Made by a program: the position numbers and the translations under genes
Assembly (NCBI GenBank): GCA_012329065.1
Contig: JAAXPZ010000024.1
Coordinates: 1-64,000, forward strand
Reading direction: 5' to 3'
DNA length: 64,000 nucleotides
Source: Sulfurovum sp.
GTDB lineage: Bacteria; Campylobacterota; Campylobacteria; Campylobacterales; Sulfurovaceae
Notes under the pieces: model-generated
The model's input: the letters and a program-made list of their open reading frames with translations, nothing else
What the model was told of the DNA's origin: nothing
The model's database searches: none
Part shown: positions 28,401 to 38,600 of the stretch, piece after piece
Layout of the letters: each line of letters starts with the position of its first letter
Numbering within the stretch: the first letter of the stretch is position 1

Positions 28401-29583
28401 TCAAGTGATGCAGTTGATTGCAAAAGCTGTAGAAAAGGTAGCGGCATTAAAAGAAGATGGGAATTATCTGAGAGAAAATGCTCTATCTTTGGAGAAAATG
28501 CTTGCCAAAAGAAAAGATATAAATGAAAGTGAAGCCAAGTACCTCTCGACAATCAGAATATTTTCAAATAAAACTGGAGATTATGGTAGCGGAGTGGATG
28601 AGATAGATGATACAGGTAGGTGGGACGATGACAAGAGAATCTCACAAAATTATGTTCAAAAGCTAGGGCATTATTTCGGAAGTGATACGAGTAGATGGAG
28701 TGAAAAGAGAGTAGATCTTGACCTCTATTCAAAGAACCTAAGTGGCACAGAGGGGATCATATTTTCAAGAACCTCCAATCTCTATGGGCTACTCACAAGT
28801 GATGACCCATTTGAATACTTCGGCTCCATCGCAATGGCTGTTAGAAATGTAGATGGCAAAGCCCCTAAAACCTATATAGCAAACCTAAGAGATCCAAATG
28901 ATGCAAAAATAGAATCAACAGCCAAGTTTCTAAGTAAGGAGCTTAGGGGTAGATATTTCCACCCCAAATGGATAGAAGAAGCCATGGCAGAGGGCTATAG
29001 TGGCGCAACACTTATACAAGATGTGATGGCAAATTTCTGGGGCTGGCAGGTAGTAGATCCAAATGTCATAAGAGATGACCAGTGGCAGGAGTTTGTAGAG
29101 ATATATGTTAATGACAAGTATGATATGCAGATACAAGAGTGGTTTAAGTCACTCAATCCAGATGCCTATGCAAGAATCATACAGAAGATGCTTGAGGCGA
29201 ACAGAAAAGGCTACTTCAAGACAGATGAAGATACGCTCAAAAAGCTTGTAGAGCTATACAAAGAGCTTGAGACCAAATATACAATATCTAAAAACTATAA
29301 TGAAAAGTTCAAGAAGTTTGTCAATGACAAAGCAGTAGGCTTTGGACTCATGACACCATCAGGCAAGATGATAAACCAAACTATGCCAAAAGCCTCATCA
29401 AAAGCCAAATCAGAGCAAAAACAGAAGAAAGCAGATGCCCCAGCAAAAGTCAAAGGCCAAGAGCTAAAAAAAGTAGAAAAAAGTAAAACCGAAATTAGAT
29501 ATCAAGAGTATCTAGTCTTGAGCTTTTTACTGCTGATTATGGTTGGCGGCATGCTGTATCAATCCAGAAGAAAGGAGTACTGA
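25399..29583 (+). CDS. Periplasmic membrane-anchored CobN-like chelatase, HmuS type (paralogue 1)
   Basis: 1394 residues. It starts with a signal peptide (about 1-19) and ends in one membrane helix followed by RRKEY, so the large domain should be periplasmic. CobN/BchH family motifs: HLGTHGTQEWSPGKERGL (His565, His569), PPFGLTGTYKEL, GGDSIRNPDSLATG, LETMRHYGVLESQILYAMGV, RPRVDVVISATGLYRD and RYFHPKWIEEAM. True CobN works in the cytoplasm with CobS/CobT, which are absent here. The combination with ExbB-like, DUF2149 and a TonB receptor matches HmuS, reported to remove iron from haem. A Lys-rich stretch precedes the anchor. About 70 extra residues (near 900-970) are missing in paralogue 2. Substrate could also be a cobalt or nickel tetrapyrrole. 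Confidence 0.85.
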   Translation: MIKKLLLIIAMLPMSIHASTQKDILIISTSMGIVSQSAKMSAFKRAAEKEGLSVVVKFEREIDVEKFIEQINSYKIVMFDSLAGARTLGSLLGKFDQAVQNVNENIAIIPLPLKDESPYRKNITIEQNIELYKYWENGGRTNFSNMVKYLKVHILKISKENIAEAIILPKNGVYHPKNPDIAFASLSEYTKSFGIDLQNTKKPVVGVKFHRSSLVSGAIGHIDAMIEYLESKGAYTIPFYTDISGGDPVGVKFLIENNQTVADVVVNFQIMVIDHESQRAALKQLNIPTLHALSYSKGSQKEWEADPYGIDFPMIPMYYIIPETLGFIDPLIVAVQDYKTKEMIPIKAQLESLANKAINISKLKKIDNSKKKIAIMYYNYPAGVDNMGASFLNTPESLELILKEFKAQGYTTQEQNNTYLRKKATAGLKVMYSVNLYKEAKKILENDSAALFPYDEYIKEFYKLPVDTRTDMIRFWGYPLQSKMLIFNKEDQKWYFLVPRIEIGNIAIMPQPRRAEREDSIWEMNKDINRDDSSLWHNPKVSISHSYLASYLWARKQFAANALVHLGTHGTQEWSPGKERGLRVGDDALSVLGDVPVVYPYITNNLAEGIQAKRRGRATLISHQTPPFGLTGTYKELSEIMDFINQYKSVDDGMLKTELKKQISEVVVKMNINKDIEFTPEMMENDFDNMLSKVEDYILGTSKQAMPLGMHTFGTYPKEEHLISTVMQMVGSEFITKVEGDEKYFAKNYKEFNSSKTYRLIKDYVIDEKSMKDIDDGEIKAYLRVAVDYKYRFIKTKEIKNFIRALDGEFIETGIGGDSIRNPDSLATGSNMYGFDPSKVPTKAAYKTGSKLIKDFIENHYAENKKYPRKLTFNLWSLETMRHYGVLESQILYAMGVRPIWNETGISNRMIQGMAKQQLESFLPSGMAKWISELVTIQRIQFLLDLTPDDWLVKAKKMIKHAYAVSKGQIEDIEIIPYSELKRPRVDVVISATGLYRDTFPQVMQLIAKAVEKVAALKEDGNYLRENALSLEKMLAKRKDINESEAKYLSTIRIFSNKTGDYGSGVDEIDDTGRWDDDKRISQNYVQKLGHYFGSDTSRWSEKRVDLDLYSKNLSGTEGIIFSRTSNLYGLLTSDDPFEYFGSIAMAVRNVDGKAPKTYIANLRDPNDAKIESTAKFLSKELRGRYFHPKWIEEAMAEGYSGATLIQDVMANFWGWQVVDPNVIRDDQWQEFVEIYVNDKYDMQIQEWFKSLNPDAYARIIQKMLEANRKGYFKTDEDTLKKLVELYKELETKYTISKNYNEKFKKFVNDKAVGFGLMTPSGKMINQTMPKASSKAKSEQKQKKADAPAKVKGQELKKVEKSKTEIRYQEYLVLSFLLLIMVGGMLYQSRRKEY

Positions 29584-29584
29584 T

Positions 29585-29881
29585 ATGAAGAAAATTATTT
29601 TAGCAATATTTATTTCTAGTGGACTTTTTGCCCATACACCACTGCTCACTTGTATAGACGAAGGTGACGGAACTATCACTTGTGAGGGCGGCTTTAGTGA
29701 TGGATCGAGTGCAGGTGGAGTTAAATTTAGAGTAGAGCAGAAAGACAAGGTGATTCTTGAGGTCAAGCTTGATAGCAATAGTGAAGTAAACTTCAAAAAA
29801 CCACAAGGGTCTTACAGGGCTATCTTTGACGCAGGTGCTGAGCATATCGTAGTAGTCAAAAGCAAAGATATATTTGAATAA
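29585..29881 (+). CDS. Small exported protein in the CobN-like operon
   Basis: 98 residues from ATG 29585, with AAAGGAG upstream and one base after the previous stop. Signal peptide about 1-16 (ending LFA), mature protein starting HTPLLTCIDEGDGTITCEGGFSDGSS. Two cysteines and the N-terminal His could bind metal or form a disulfide. The remainder is beta-rich and acidic. Small proteins with this pattern accompany DUF4198 and CobN-like genes in other iron or nickel uptake loci, as I recall. Probably a periplasmic accessory or metal-binding protein; no named family is claimed. Confidence 0.65.
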   Translation: MKKIILAIFISSGLFAHTPLLTCIDEGDGTITCEGGFSDGSSAGGVKFRVEQKDKVILEVKLDSNSEVNFKKPQGSYRAIFDAGAEHIVVVKSKDIFE

Positions 29882-29895
29882 TACAAAGGGAGAGT

Positions 29896-30780
29896 ATGAG
29901 AAATTTTAAGAAACTAACAAGCAAGATTGCCTTGAGCATGCTGGCTTTGGCTATAGCTGCAAGTGCCAACCATTTTCAGTTGATGTACACGCCTGAGACT
30001 ACTCTGCAAAGCGGTAGAACGGTAAAGATGATTCATGCAATGATACATCCCTATACTGATAGGAAAATTATGGATATGGGTAAACAGCACAAGGGTGACA
30101 AGGACTTCTTGGAGCCCGAAGAGTTTTTTGTAGTCCATAAAGGTATCAAAACAGATCTGATGGAGACACTTGAACCGATCTTGTTTCAAGGTAAAAAAAG
30201 AGCAGGAAAAGGATACAGATCGAAACACAAGCTCAAAAAGATGGGAGATCATCTTTTTGTACTCAAGCCTGCCCCTTACTACTCTACACTAGAGGGTATT
30301 TATCTCAAGCAGATCACCAAGCTACTGGTCAATATAGCAGGAAAACCTACTGACTGGGACAGAGAGCTTGGACTAGAGGCTGAGATCATACCCTTATCCA
30401 AGCCTTATGGCATCTGGGAGGGCTCCAGCTTCTCTGCTATGGTCAAGGCTGAGGGTATCCCAGTACCATTTGCTCAAATCGAGGTAGAGTATCTCAATAG
30501 TGAGATAGACATAGAAAACCTAAAAGTGGGTGCTTTTAAAACTATGGCAAAGAACCAAAACTTCAAAACCATAGAGTTTAAAGCCAATGAAAGGGGTGAG
30601 TTTACCTTTCACCTGCCCAAAGAGGGCTGGTGGGGTTTTAGAGCCAAACATATAGGACTCAAAAAAGACTACAAAGAAAAGGAGTTGAGCATTGAGGGAA
30701 TAATATGGGTGCAGGTTAAAAAAGTAGAGATCAATAAGACAGAAAGAGCAAAGAGTAGCGAAGATAACAACAGCCAGTAA
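29896..30780 (+). CDS. DUF4198-like periplasmic protein
   Basis: 294 residues with a signal peptide ending near AIAASA (residues 19-24), followed at once by NHFQLMYTPE. The arrangement matches DUF4198: an N-terminal His-containing strand, a middle region (DHLFVLKPAPYYSTLEGIYL) and a C-terminal Ig-like part (EIIPLSKPYGIWEGSSFSAMVKAEGIPVPFAQIEVEY, then GEFTFHLPKEGWWGFRAK). DUF4198 proteins are annotated as nickel or metal uptake related and often sit with TonB receptors. It ends the first haem/CobN operon; a Fur-like site follows before the next one. Confidence 0.75.
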   Translation: MRNFKKLTSKIALSMLALAIAASANHFQLMYTPETTLQSGRTVKMIHAMIHPYTDRKIMDMGKQHKGDKDFLEPEEFFVVHKGIKTDLMETLEPILFQGKKRAGKGYRSKHKLKKMGDHLFVLKPAPYYSTLEGIYLKQITKLLVNIAGKPTDWDRELGLEAEIIPLSKPYGIWEGSSFSAMVKAEGIPVPFAQIEVEYLNSEIDIENLKVGAFKTMAKNQNFKTIEFKANERGEFTFHLPKEGWWGFRAKHIGLKKDYKEKELSIEGIIWVQVKKVEINKTERAKSSEDNNSQ

Positions 30781-30824
30781 TTTGCTCTATGTTGGCGAGT
30801 ATTTAATAATACTCTAAGCAATAA

Positions 30825-30845
30825 TTGATAATAATTATTATACTT
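30825..30845 (+). promoter_or_regulatory. Fur-box-like palindrome before the lipoprotein/TonB-receptor operon
   Basis: GATAATAATTATTATAC at 30827-30843 is an almost perfect A+T palindrome matching the Fur operator core. It lies about 22 bases before the start at 30866. AGAAGGAG is the ribosome site. This splits the island into separately controlled operons. Confidence 0.6.
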
Positions 30846-30865
30846 AATAAATAGAAGGAGAAGAG

Positions 30866-33547
30866 ATGAGAAATTTGATGATGATGTGTCTGGCAGTAGT
30901 TGCTGGACTTTTTATACTTAGTGGTTGTGGCGGTGGTGGCAATCCCCCATCTGAAGAAAATCCAGAAAAAGTGACAGGATATCTGATAGATTCAGCTATA
31001 GCAGGGATATCATATGATTGCAATGGCAGTGAAGCTGGAGCCGTAACAGCTTCTGATGGTGCATTTGAGTGCTACAGCCCTCCAGTGACTTTTAAACTTG
31101 GCGGTATGACATTGGGGACTATACAGACACTTCCTAGTGATAGCAAAGTATATCTACAAGATTTACTAGGTGTGGATAGAAGTGCTTTTACTGATCCAAA
31201 GGTTGTTAAGCTTGCAAGACTATTGCAGTCGCTTGATGAGAATAATGATCTCTCTGATGGCATTACAATTACAGCTGAAGTAGCAGCCAATTTTACAGCT
31301 AGTGACTCTATGAATCATGATTTATCAGATCTTGTGATAAAAGGTAATCCTCAGGCTGCACTTGTAAGTGAAGAGAGTGCTATACGACATCTACAGCAGA
31401 GTTTAAACAATAATCATCCTCATCCAGGAGAAACAGAAGCAGAGGTTATAGCAAGATATCTAAAAGATATACAGGCTACCAATAGAGATCTTAATACAAG
31501 TGATCCAGTGATAAGTACTGCTCTTGCTGAATTAGCAAAATGCTTATATAGAAAAGATAAGACACTACTACAAGCAGACATTATCGCTACTTTTGGTTCA
31601 CATGTCAGAGAGGAAGATCTGAATTCAACCAACTATTCTACTGTTGAAGGGTGTGATACTGTGACTATCAGAAAAGTAGGTGGAACATTTACTGACTCTC
31701 AAAAAGTACTTTACTATACCATCAATAACCCAGTTACAGGAAATGAACAGCTTCTAGCATACGACTATGACAACAAAAAGTCTCAGGTAGTCAATACTGA
31801 TGTAATCTTAGGTCATAAAGTATTTTTGTTTGAGGGTGAAAAAGATGGGGGCAAGGAGAAATTTACAGGTAAAAAGTTTGGTGTCTATCTAGATCCAAAT
31901 CAAAATTTTAAAGATCGAACACATACGGTAAATTCTAGATATGGATCCTATGATATCAACTATAGGTTTTATATGGATAATGCATTGATGAAGTTTGATG
32001 TTAAAAATCCTTCTAGGGTAAGTTATGTCTTTAGGTCAAATCAAATCCCTGCTGAGCTAAAAAACAGTGGTGTGTCAAAAGTTGGAAAAGCATTTAAGAT
32101 ACTGGAAAATATCGTTGACCCAGACAACTCTTATGTAGGACTCAAGGTTCTAGACTCTCTAGCAGATGATATTAGAGGAGAGACTGAGGACAACAAAACT
32201 CAAGCAGGACTTACAGTTAGAGTAGGAGACTCCAAGGCAGTAGCTGGTACGCCTATAGCGATTATAAAAGATACTGATTTCAAGAGTGATGGGCTACTTG
32301 TCCTATATGCACCTCCATATATACCAGAACAATCCAATGGAACATATACACTTAAAAAGTACAATGCATCACTCACGACGAGTACTACTATAGCGAACGG
32401 AAAGTACTATTTTGCTACAGAAAATGATACTCATATATATCTCTTCAAAGAGGGAAGCGATAAGATCTATGCATTTGGTAAATCAGCTGATACTCTCACT
32501 GAAGTAGCAGGTGTAACTCTAGCTGGTGCTTATAGCAGAGATGTACATGCCAAAGGCTCTAGTCACGGATCATCTACAAGACTCATAGATGGAGGTACAA
32601 CGCTGTCTGGCAGAAGACCTCATCTAGGTAGCGGTGATGATGCTTATGTCTCATTCCATTATGACCTGCATGCCAATATAGGAAGTGCTTTTATCTTTGG
32701 TTCATTTGGAGCATACAAAAGTGCTCAAGTCTTTAAGCTCACGGGAACTACAGGAATAAAGATTATGGACAATGGTGACGCAGTCGATCACAGTAGTGCT
32801 CCTACAACTGAGCCTATAAGTGGGCATATCAATCTCATAGCTGTCAGTGGAAATAAACTTCTATCAGAAATAGGCTGGTTTGATGGTAATGCTACACTAG
32901 GTGGCACTTGCAGGAGAGGTTACCCTATGCCATTTTCTATGAACGGTAAAGCGTGCGTCCATGTGAAGTATGGCTATGTTGAGACAAATACAACTAGCTC
33001 TGCGGATGATATAACTGTACTTGAATTTGATGACAATAACGCCAGTACAGATGACAGTATGGTGACAAAAAATCTTCCATACTATGTAGCTAGAAGAATC
33101 GGTCCAGTTGCAGTAGGCGATAAGCTTTATATATCACTATTTAAGGGCGGTTCTAGGAGAAATGGATATGTTCATCAGCAGTATCAATTTCAACTTTCAG
33201 ATATGTCAAAGGTGAAAACAGTAGTGGGCAGAACATACTTCACTAAGACACATCAGGCAAATAATGGTATTTATGATGGGACAGTGATAGCATTTTCACA
33301 AACACAACAGACTATATTTAATGTAGATGACAATACCGAGTTGGCTGATGTTTCAGACATAAACGGCAAGCCAGGATTTTCTATCTCCGCACTTACTAGT
33401 GGAGCACCACTCTCTGGAGTAGGTAGTCTCTCTATGCTGAAAAACAACATAGGAAATCATGCTTTTGAGATGTTTGTAGTTGATACAGAAAATGGTGGAT
33501 TTGAATATATAGACTTTGCTCCTTTTGGTGGCTGGATATATGAATAG
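30866..33547 (+). CDS. Large lipoprotein upstream of the TonB receptor, candidate surface haem or protein binder
   Basis: 893 residues with a lipoprotein signal ending LSGC (Cys21) and a GGGG linker. Residues about 35-85 form an Ig-like domain (GYLIDSAIAGISYDC...GAFECYSPPVTFKLGGMTLG) common at the start of marine surface lipoproteins. A helical region follows to about 250. From about 265 to the end the protein is beta-rich with repeated short blades, suggesting a propeller. Its 3' end overlaps the TonB receptor start by eight bases, so the two are co-translated. HmuY-like haem-binding lipoproteins hold this position in Bacteroidetes, but no sequence similarity to HmuY is seen. No functional family recognised. 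Confidence 0.7.
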   Translation: MRNLMMMCLAVVAGLFILSGCGGGGNPPSEENPEKVTGYLIDSAIAGISYDCNGSEAGAVTASDGAFECYSPPVTFKLGGMTLGTIQTLPSDSKVYLQDLLGVDRSAFTDPKVVKLARLLQSLDENNDLSDGITITAEVAANFTASDSMNHDLSDLVIKGNPQAALVSEESAIRHLQQSLNNNHPHPGETEAEVIARYLKDIQATNRDLNTSDPVISTALAELAKCLYRKDKTLLQADIIATFGSHVREEDLNSTNYSTVEGCDTVTIRKVGGTFTDSQKVLYYTINNPVTGNEQLLAYDYDNKKSQVVNTDVILGHKVFLFEGEKDGGKEKFTGKKFGVYLDPNQNFKDRTHTVNSRYGSYDINYRFYMDNALMKFDVKNPSRVSYVFRSNQIPAELKNSGVSKVGKAFKILENIVDPDNSYVGLKVLDSLADDIRGETEDNKTQAGLTVRVGDSKAVAGTPIAIIKDTDFKSDGLLVLYAPPYIPEQSNGTYTLKKYNASLTTSTTIANGKYYFATENDTHIYLFKEGSDKIYAFGKSADTLTEVAGVTLAGAYSRDVHAKGSSHGSSTRLIDGGTTLSGRRPHLGSGDDAYVSFHYDLHANIGSAFIFGSFGAYKSAQVFKLTGTTGIKIMDNGDAVDHSSAPTTEPISGHINLIAVSGNKLLSEIGWFDGNATLGGTCRRGYPMPFSMNGKACVHVKYGYVETNTTSSADDITVLEFDDNNASTDDSMVTKNLPYYVARRIGPVAVGDKLYISLFKGGSRRNGYVHQQYQFQLSDMSKVKTVVGRTYFTKTHQANNGIYDGTVIAFSQTQQTIFNVDDNTELADVSDINGKPGFSISALTSGAPLSGVGSLSMLKNNIGNHAFEMFVVDTENGGFEYIDFAPFGGWIYE

Positions 33548-35633
33548 ACTTTTGTTATTGGGGGCTTTGCCCCTGATACTTGGTGCTGAACTGCTCCAAG
33601 AAGTAGTTGTAGAAGAGGGCAACACCACAAGCGAAGAGAGCATAGCTGAAGAGTCTTTTTATCGTACATATACAAAACATACAGTCAGTAAAAAAGAGAT
33701 ATCAGAATCTGGTGCAACAGATATCAAGAGTGTATTGAGTGATATTCCTGGAGTCAGACTCAAAGAGTCGGGGTCATTTAACAAAAAGCTGATAGTCAGA
33801 GGACTAAGCAATGAGCGTGTAGTTTCTGTAGTGGATGGAGCAAAGCTAGTAAATCAAGGAATCACTCATGGCGGTGGTGGTGAACTTGGCTTAGTGGATC
33901 TATCTACTGTAGAGGATATAGAGCTTGTCAAGGGCAGTCCAAATGTCATCTATGACCCAGGGGCAACTGGGGGTGTTGTGCTTGTAAATACTATCAAGGA
34001 CACGAGTAAGTTGGAAAATAGCTGGGGCGGAAAGTATAGTTTTGGCTACAATGGTGGATATTTGATGAACAAGCATTCACTATTTTTAGAAGGAAAATAT
34101 GAGGGCTTTTATAGTTCGATAACAGTTACAGATACTGACTCAGAAGATAGAAATGTAGAAGATAAGCAAAGAATGCAAGACGCATTAGATAAAATCAATG
34201 GAGAAGATGAACGCTTCGGTACAGAGTTTGAAGTAACAGATTTGGGATATACAAGCAAGGCATATCAATATCTAGGTTCCTATCAGTTTGCTGATAGCGG
34301 CACTATTTATCTAAAGAGAAGCGAGTATAAGGCTGAGGATATAACCTTTATGCATGGAGCATCCAATCCCATGATTTTTCACTATAAAGAGTATAGCAGA
34401 GAAAACACAGCACTAGGCATCAATACACAAAGTATATGGGGTCTAGATAGCCTAAGGTTCAATTTCTCCAATCAAGCCATCAGTAAAGTCACACAACCCA
34501 ATATACTGACAAAACATATTATTGATGTAGAGAGCAATACTATCAAAATAGATGCTAAAAAAATGATAGATGCACATGAGATTCGATTTGGTTTAGAGAG
34601 AAGCAAGGATGATGCAAAGACAAATACTTTTTCTGAACAGACATATATGGCTGGCTACTTAAGTGGTGTGTATAATCATGAAGATTTTGTAATAACCGCT
34701 GGTCTAAGGTACAACAAGTATCACACAAAGCAAAACATAGAGCCTGGAAGAAATCTGGATACCATCTACGATCTTGTAGGGGTTTCTGGAGTATTGAAAG
34801 AACCTATAGACGAGAGTGGATGGAGCTATGCTGCTGGAGTGACATACCTCATAAATGATAACAACAATATATCCTTCAATTATGCAAAAACATATCGTTA
34901 TCCTTCGCTTTATGAGCGGTTTGCGTTTGATAGATTTATAGGTGGTGGTGCTGATATGAAGGCAGAAGAGGGTAATAATTACGAGCTCTCATACAAGTAC
35001 TTAGATGACACTCTCTCCGTAACAGCTACAGTATTTCGTACTAATTTTGATACATTCAATAGCTTGTATCGCTTTGTTACTATTAAAGACATAGATTATC
35101 TACGATCATGCAACAGAGATCCACTATGTGATCCATTTGACGGTGGAGACAATGAAAGAAAGATTTTTCAACTCTACCTAAAACATGCAAGTTTTAATGA
35201 TATAACCAACTCAGGCTTTGAATTTTCTATCAAAAAAACATTTCCTGAACAAAAAATCGATATAGGTTTTAATGCCTCCTTGAGCAAACTTACTGATGGA
35301 CATGTGTTGTTAGGGAATGCTACGGAGGCAACAACTATCAGATTTGCACAAGATCCACTGGAATTTTCTGCTTTTATCAAAAAAGAATTTGACTATGAAT
35401 ACAAGCCATGGATCAAACTGAAAGTAAGACATGTGACCAATAGGCCTGAAGTTAAGCAAGAGAATGGGTTTGAGGCATTTACTGTAGCAGATTTATCTTT
35501 TGGGGCAGAGTATAAAGACTTTACACTTAATGCAGGCATCAAAAATCTGACCAATGAGATATATCATGAGCCCTATATGGGACTAGATGGCATTAAGCGG
35601 TCGTTTTTTGTGAACCTGACGGCAGCATTCTAA
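33540..35633 (+). CDS. TonB-dependent outer-membrane receptor (haem or iron-chelate type)
   Basis: 697 residues from ATG 33540, inside the end of the previous gene. Signal peptide about 1-16, then a TonB-box-like EVVVEE. The plug domain carries GATDIKSVLSDIPGVRLKES, KLIVRGLSNERVVSVVDGAK and IELVKGSPNVIYDPGATGG. The barrel ends in IKRSFFVNLTAAF with a terminal Phe, as for beta-barrel proteins. A loop with CNRDPLC suggests a disulfide. It would move its ligand into the periplasm using TonB-ExbB-ExbD encoded at 42637-44333. CobN-like and ChaN genes nearby suggest haem or another tetrapyrrole, but the FRAP/NPNL haem signature was not seen clearly. Confidence 0.88.
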   Translation: MNRLLLLGALPLILGAELLQEVVVEEGNTTSEESIAEESFYRTYTKHTVSKKEISESGATDIKSVLSDIPGVRLKESGSFNKKLIVRGLSNERVVSVVDGAKLVNQGITHGGGGELGLVDLSTVEDIELVKGSPNVIYDPGATGGVVLVNTIKDTSKLENSWGGKYSFGYNGGYLMNKHSLFLEGKYEGFYSSITVTDTDSEDRNVEDKQRMQDALDKINGEDERFGTEFEVTDLGYTSKAYQYLGSYQFADSGTIYLKRSEYKAEDITFMHGASNPMIFHYKEYSRENTALGINTQSIWGLDSLRFNFSNQAISKVTQPNILTKHIIDVESNTIKIDAKKMIDAHEIRFGLERSKDDAKTNTFSEQTYMAGYLSGVYNHEDFVITAGLRYNKYHTKQNIEPGRNLDTIYDLVGVSGVLKEPIDESGWSYAAGVTYLINDNNNISFNYAKTYRYPSLYERFAFDRFIGGGADMKAEEGNNYELSYKYLDDTLSVTATVFRTNFDTFNSLYRFVTIKDIDYLRSCNRDPLCDPFDGGDNERKIFQLYLKHASFNDITNSGFEFSIKKTFPEQKIDIGFNASLSKLTDGHVLLGNATEATTIRFAQDPLEFSAFIKKEFDYEYKPWIKLKVRHVTNRPEVKQENGFEAFTVADLSFGAEYKDFTLNAGIKNLTNEIYHEPYMGLDGIKRSFFVNLTAAF

Positions 35634-35645
35634 AAAGTTCAATCA

Positions 35646-38600
35646 ATGAATAATCTAATAGTAAAGATCGTTTTTTTACTATCTATGATATTTGGCTTTT
35701 TGGAGGCTAATCCAAATAAAATACTCATCATATCAGCAGACACTCATAAATCTTCTCAAAGTGCAAAATTTGCATTTACCAAAAAGCAGGCCAAGGATAT
35801 TGGCTTAGAGTTTGACTATAAGTTTAGCAACCAGATAAAGGGGAGAAAAGAGTTGCTTTCGCAATATGATATGGTCATATTCGATTCGCTTAGAGTCAAA
35901 AATATCAAAAGAAGTGTAGAAGCTTTTAAAGACAGCATAAAAGCACTTGATAATATAATTTTGCCTATGGCAAAAGAAGAAAATCCCTATATGCAAAATA
36001 TAACTTCCGCACAACGAGATATACTCTATGACTACTGGCGTAATGGAGGAGTTTCAAATATACAAAATATGCTAAAGTATATCAAGCATAAAGTCCTTAG
36101 CAATGATACTATAGAGATAGAGAAGCCAAAGGTACTTCCTCTAAGTGGTATCTATCATCCTCGACACAAAGATTTGGTTTTTGCTTCACATAAGGAGTAT
36201 TTTGATTTTCTTGATGTTGATTTTGAGAGCAACAAAAAGCCTATAATAGCTATATATTTTGGTAGAAACTCAATAGTATCCAATATACTTGCACCTATCA
36301 ATGATGCTATAAAACGCATAGAGGCAAAGGGAGCTATTGCTTTGCCGTTTTTCTTCAAAACAAAGAGCAAACAAGATGCTATAGGATTGGAGTTTTTGCA
36401 AGATAACGGGCAGAGGATGGCAGATGTACTACTCTACTTTTTCAGTTCTATTCATAGTGGCATTGACAAGATAGACAATTTCAAGACATTAAATATACCC
36501 ATATTGCATGCATTAACCTATAGATGGGGAGATCAGAAGAAGTGGGAGAGAGATAAAATAGGTATGCCGTTTGGCAGTATTGCAAGTAGCTTTGTGATGG
36601 CTGAGAGTCTCGGCTTTACCGATAGCATGGTGGTGGCTACGCAGGACAATATTGATAAAGAGTTTCATCCTATCCCTTATCAGATGGATTCATTTATTAG
36701 CAAAGCCTTAAAACTTGCAAGGCTTCAAAAAATAGAAAATAGAGATAAAAAAGTAGCACTGATGTATTATGCACTAGGTAGAGACAAGATTGGTGCTAGC
36801 TTTTTAAATATACCAAAGAGCTTAGAATCTATTGTGAAGAAGCTAAATATAGAGGGTTACACAGTAAGAGATATCAATGCCAGCACTATTTTAGATCAGA
36901 CACTAAAAACAATAAAAGTGCTCTATGATATTGATCTATACAGTAATGCCAAACGAATGCTCGACGAGGGGCAGGCAGACTTGTATCCATATGATAAGTA
37001 TATGCAAGAGTTCTATAATCTTCCTGTAGAGTTGCGTACAGATATGATAAGGGTTTGGGGGTATCCACTTGAGTCGAAGATGCTCGTATATAAAAAGGAT
37101 GAGAAAAGATGGTATTTTTTGATCCCAAGGATAACGCTTGGCAATGTCATCATTATGCCTCAGCCCCACCCATTAGAAAGAGAAGATAGCATAAGGGATA
37201 TGAATCTTGATATTGGCAGAGAAGATGAGAGGGACTGGCACAACCCTACAGCAGCAGTCAACCATTCGTATTTCGCAACATATCTCTATCTAAAAAATCA
37301 ATTCAAAACTGATGCCTTGGTGCATCTAGGAACCCATGGGACAGTGGAATGGAGTTTGGGCAAAGAGAGAGGCTTGAGTATTTATGACTCTGCGCTAATG
37401 TGTATAGCAGATATACCGCATTTCTATCCGTACATTGTCAACAACACAGCTGAGACAATACAGGTGCGAAGAAGAGCTAGGGGTGTTATCATATCACATC
37501 AGACACCACCTTTTGCATTGGCAGGTTCATACAACGAAGTCAATGAACTTATGGAGCTTAACGCACAGTTCAAGACTGTCACAAAAGGGCTCATGAGAGA
37601 GCAGGTTAAAAAAGAGATCATCCAAAAGAGTATAGCTTTAAATATCCATAAAGATATTGAAATGAGCCAAAAGCAGATAGAGGGTGATTTTCATCATTTT
37701 CTACATGAACTAGAGAAGTACATCAGAAGCTTCACTGCTGTTTCACAGCCTTTAGGACAACATACTTTTGGTACTATTTATAACGAAGAGCATCTCATTA
37801 CTACAATCGCACAAATGCTAGGCAAAGAGTATTTAGTCAAAACAAACGGTGAGGATTATGCCATAGCAAACTACAAAGATTTTAATAGCTCAAAGGCATA
37901 CAGACTTATCAAAAAGCACATCATAGAGAAAAAAGAGATAAACAATAGTGAGTTTATAGAGTTTATAAATCAAGGCAAAGAGCTTTACAAGCTTCTTGCC
38001 TCTCAAAAAGAGAACAAAAATCTTATCCGTGCACTAGACGGAGAACATATAGAAGCAGGAACAGGCGGAGGTCCTATTAGAAATCCCCAAAGCTTACCTA
38101 CAGGGGTCAATTTGGTCAGCTTTGATCCCACAAAAGTACCCACTCCTGCTGCATATAAAACAGGCAGGTTGCTTATGGATAGATTTATAGAGGAGCACTA
38201 TAGAGATAATGGCATCTATCCAAACAAGATTACTTTTAATCTATGGGGCTTAGAGACGGTCAGGCATCACGGAGTGCTTGAGTCACAGCTACTAGCAGCA
38301 ATAGGAGTCAAGCCGATTAGAGATAGCAAAGGAAGAATTAAAGATACCGAGATTATCCCATATAAAGAGCTAAAAAGACCTAGGATAGATGTAGTAGTCT
38401 CTGCCACAGGGCTATATAGAGACATGTATCCAAATACCATCAAACTTATAGCTGATGCTATCAACAAGATTGCTAATCTCAAGGAGAAGTATAACTATCT
38501 GAGAAAAAATAGTATATCGCTTTTTGAGAATCTTAGAAAAAACCATGATATCAATGAGAGTGAAGCAAAATATTTCTCAAGTATCAGAATCTTCTCTAGT

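Noticed and set aside
25399-29583. Classical cytoplasmic cobaltochelatase CobN for cobalamin synthesis
   Set aside because: Signal peptide, C-terminal membrane anchor, absence of CobS/CobT and other cobalamin genes, and the TonB/ExbB-like context point to an HmuS-type periplasmic protein.
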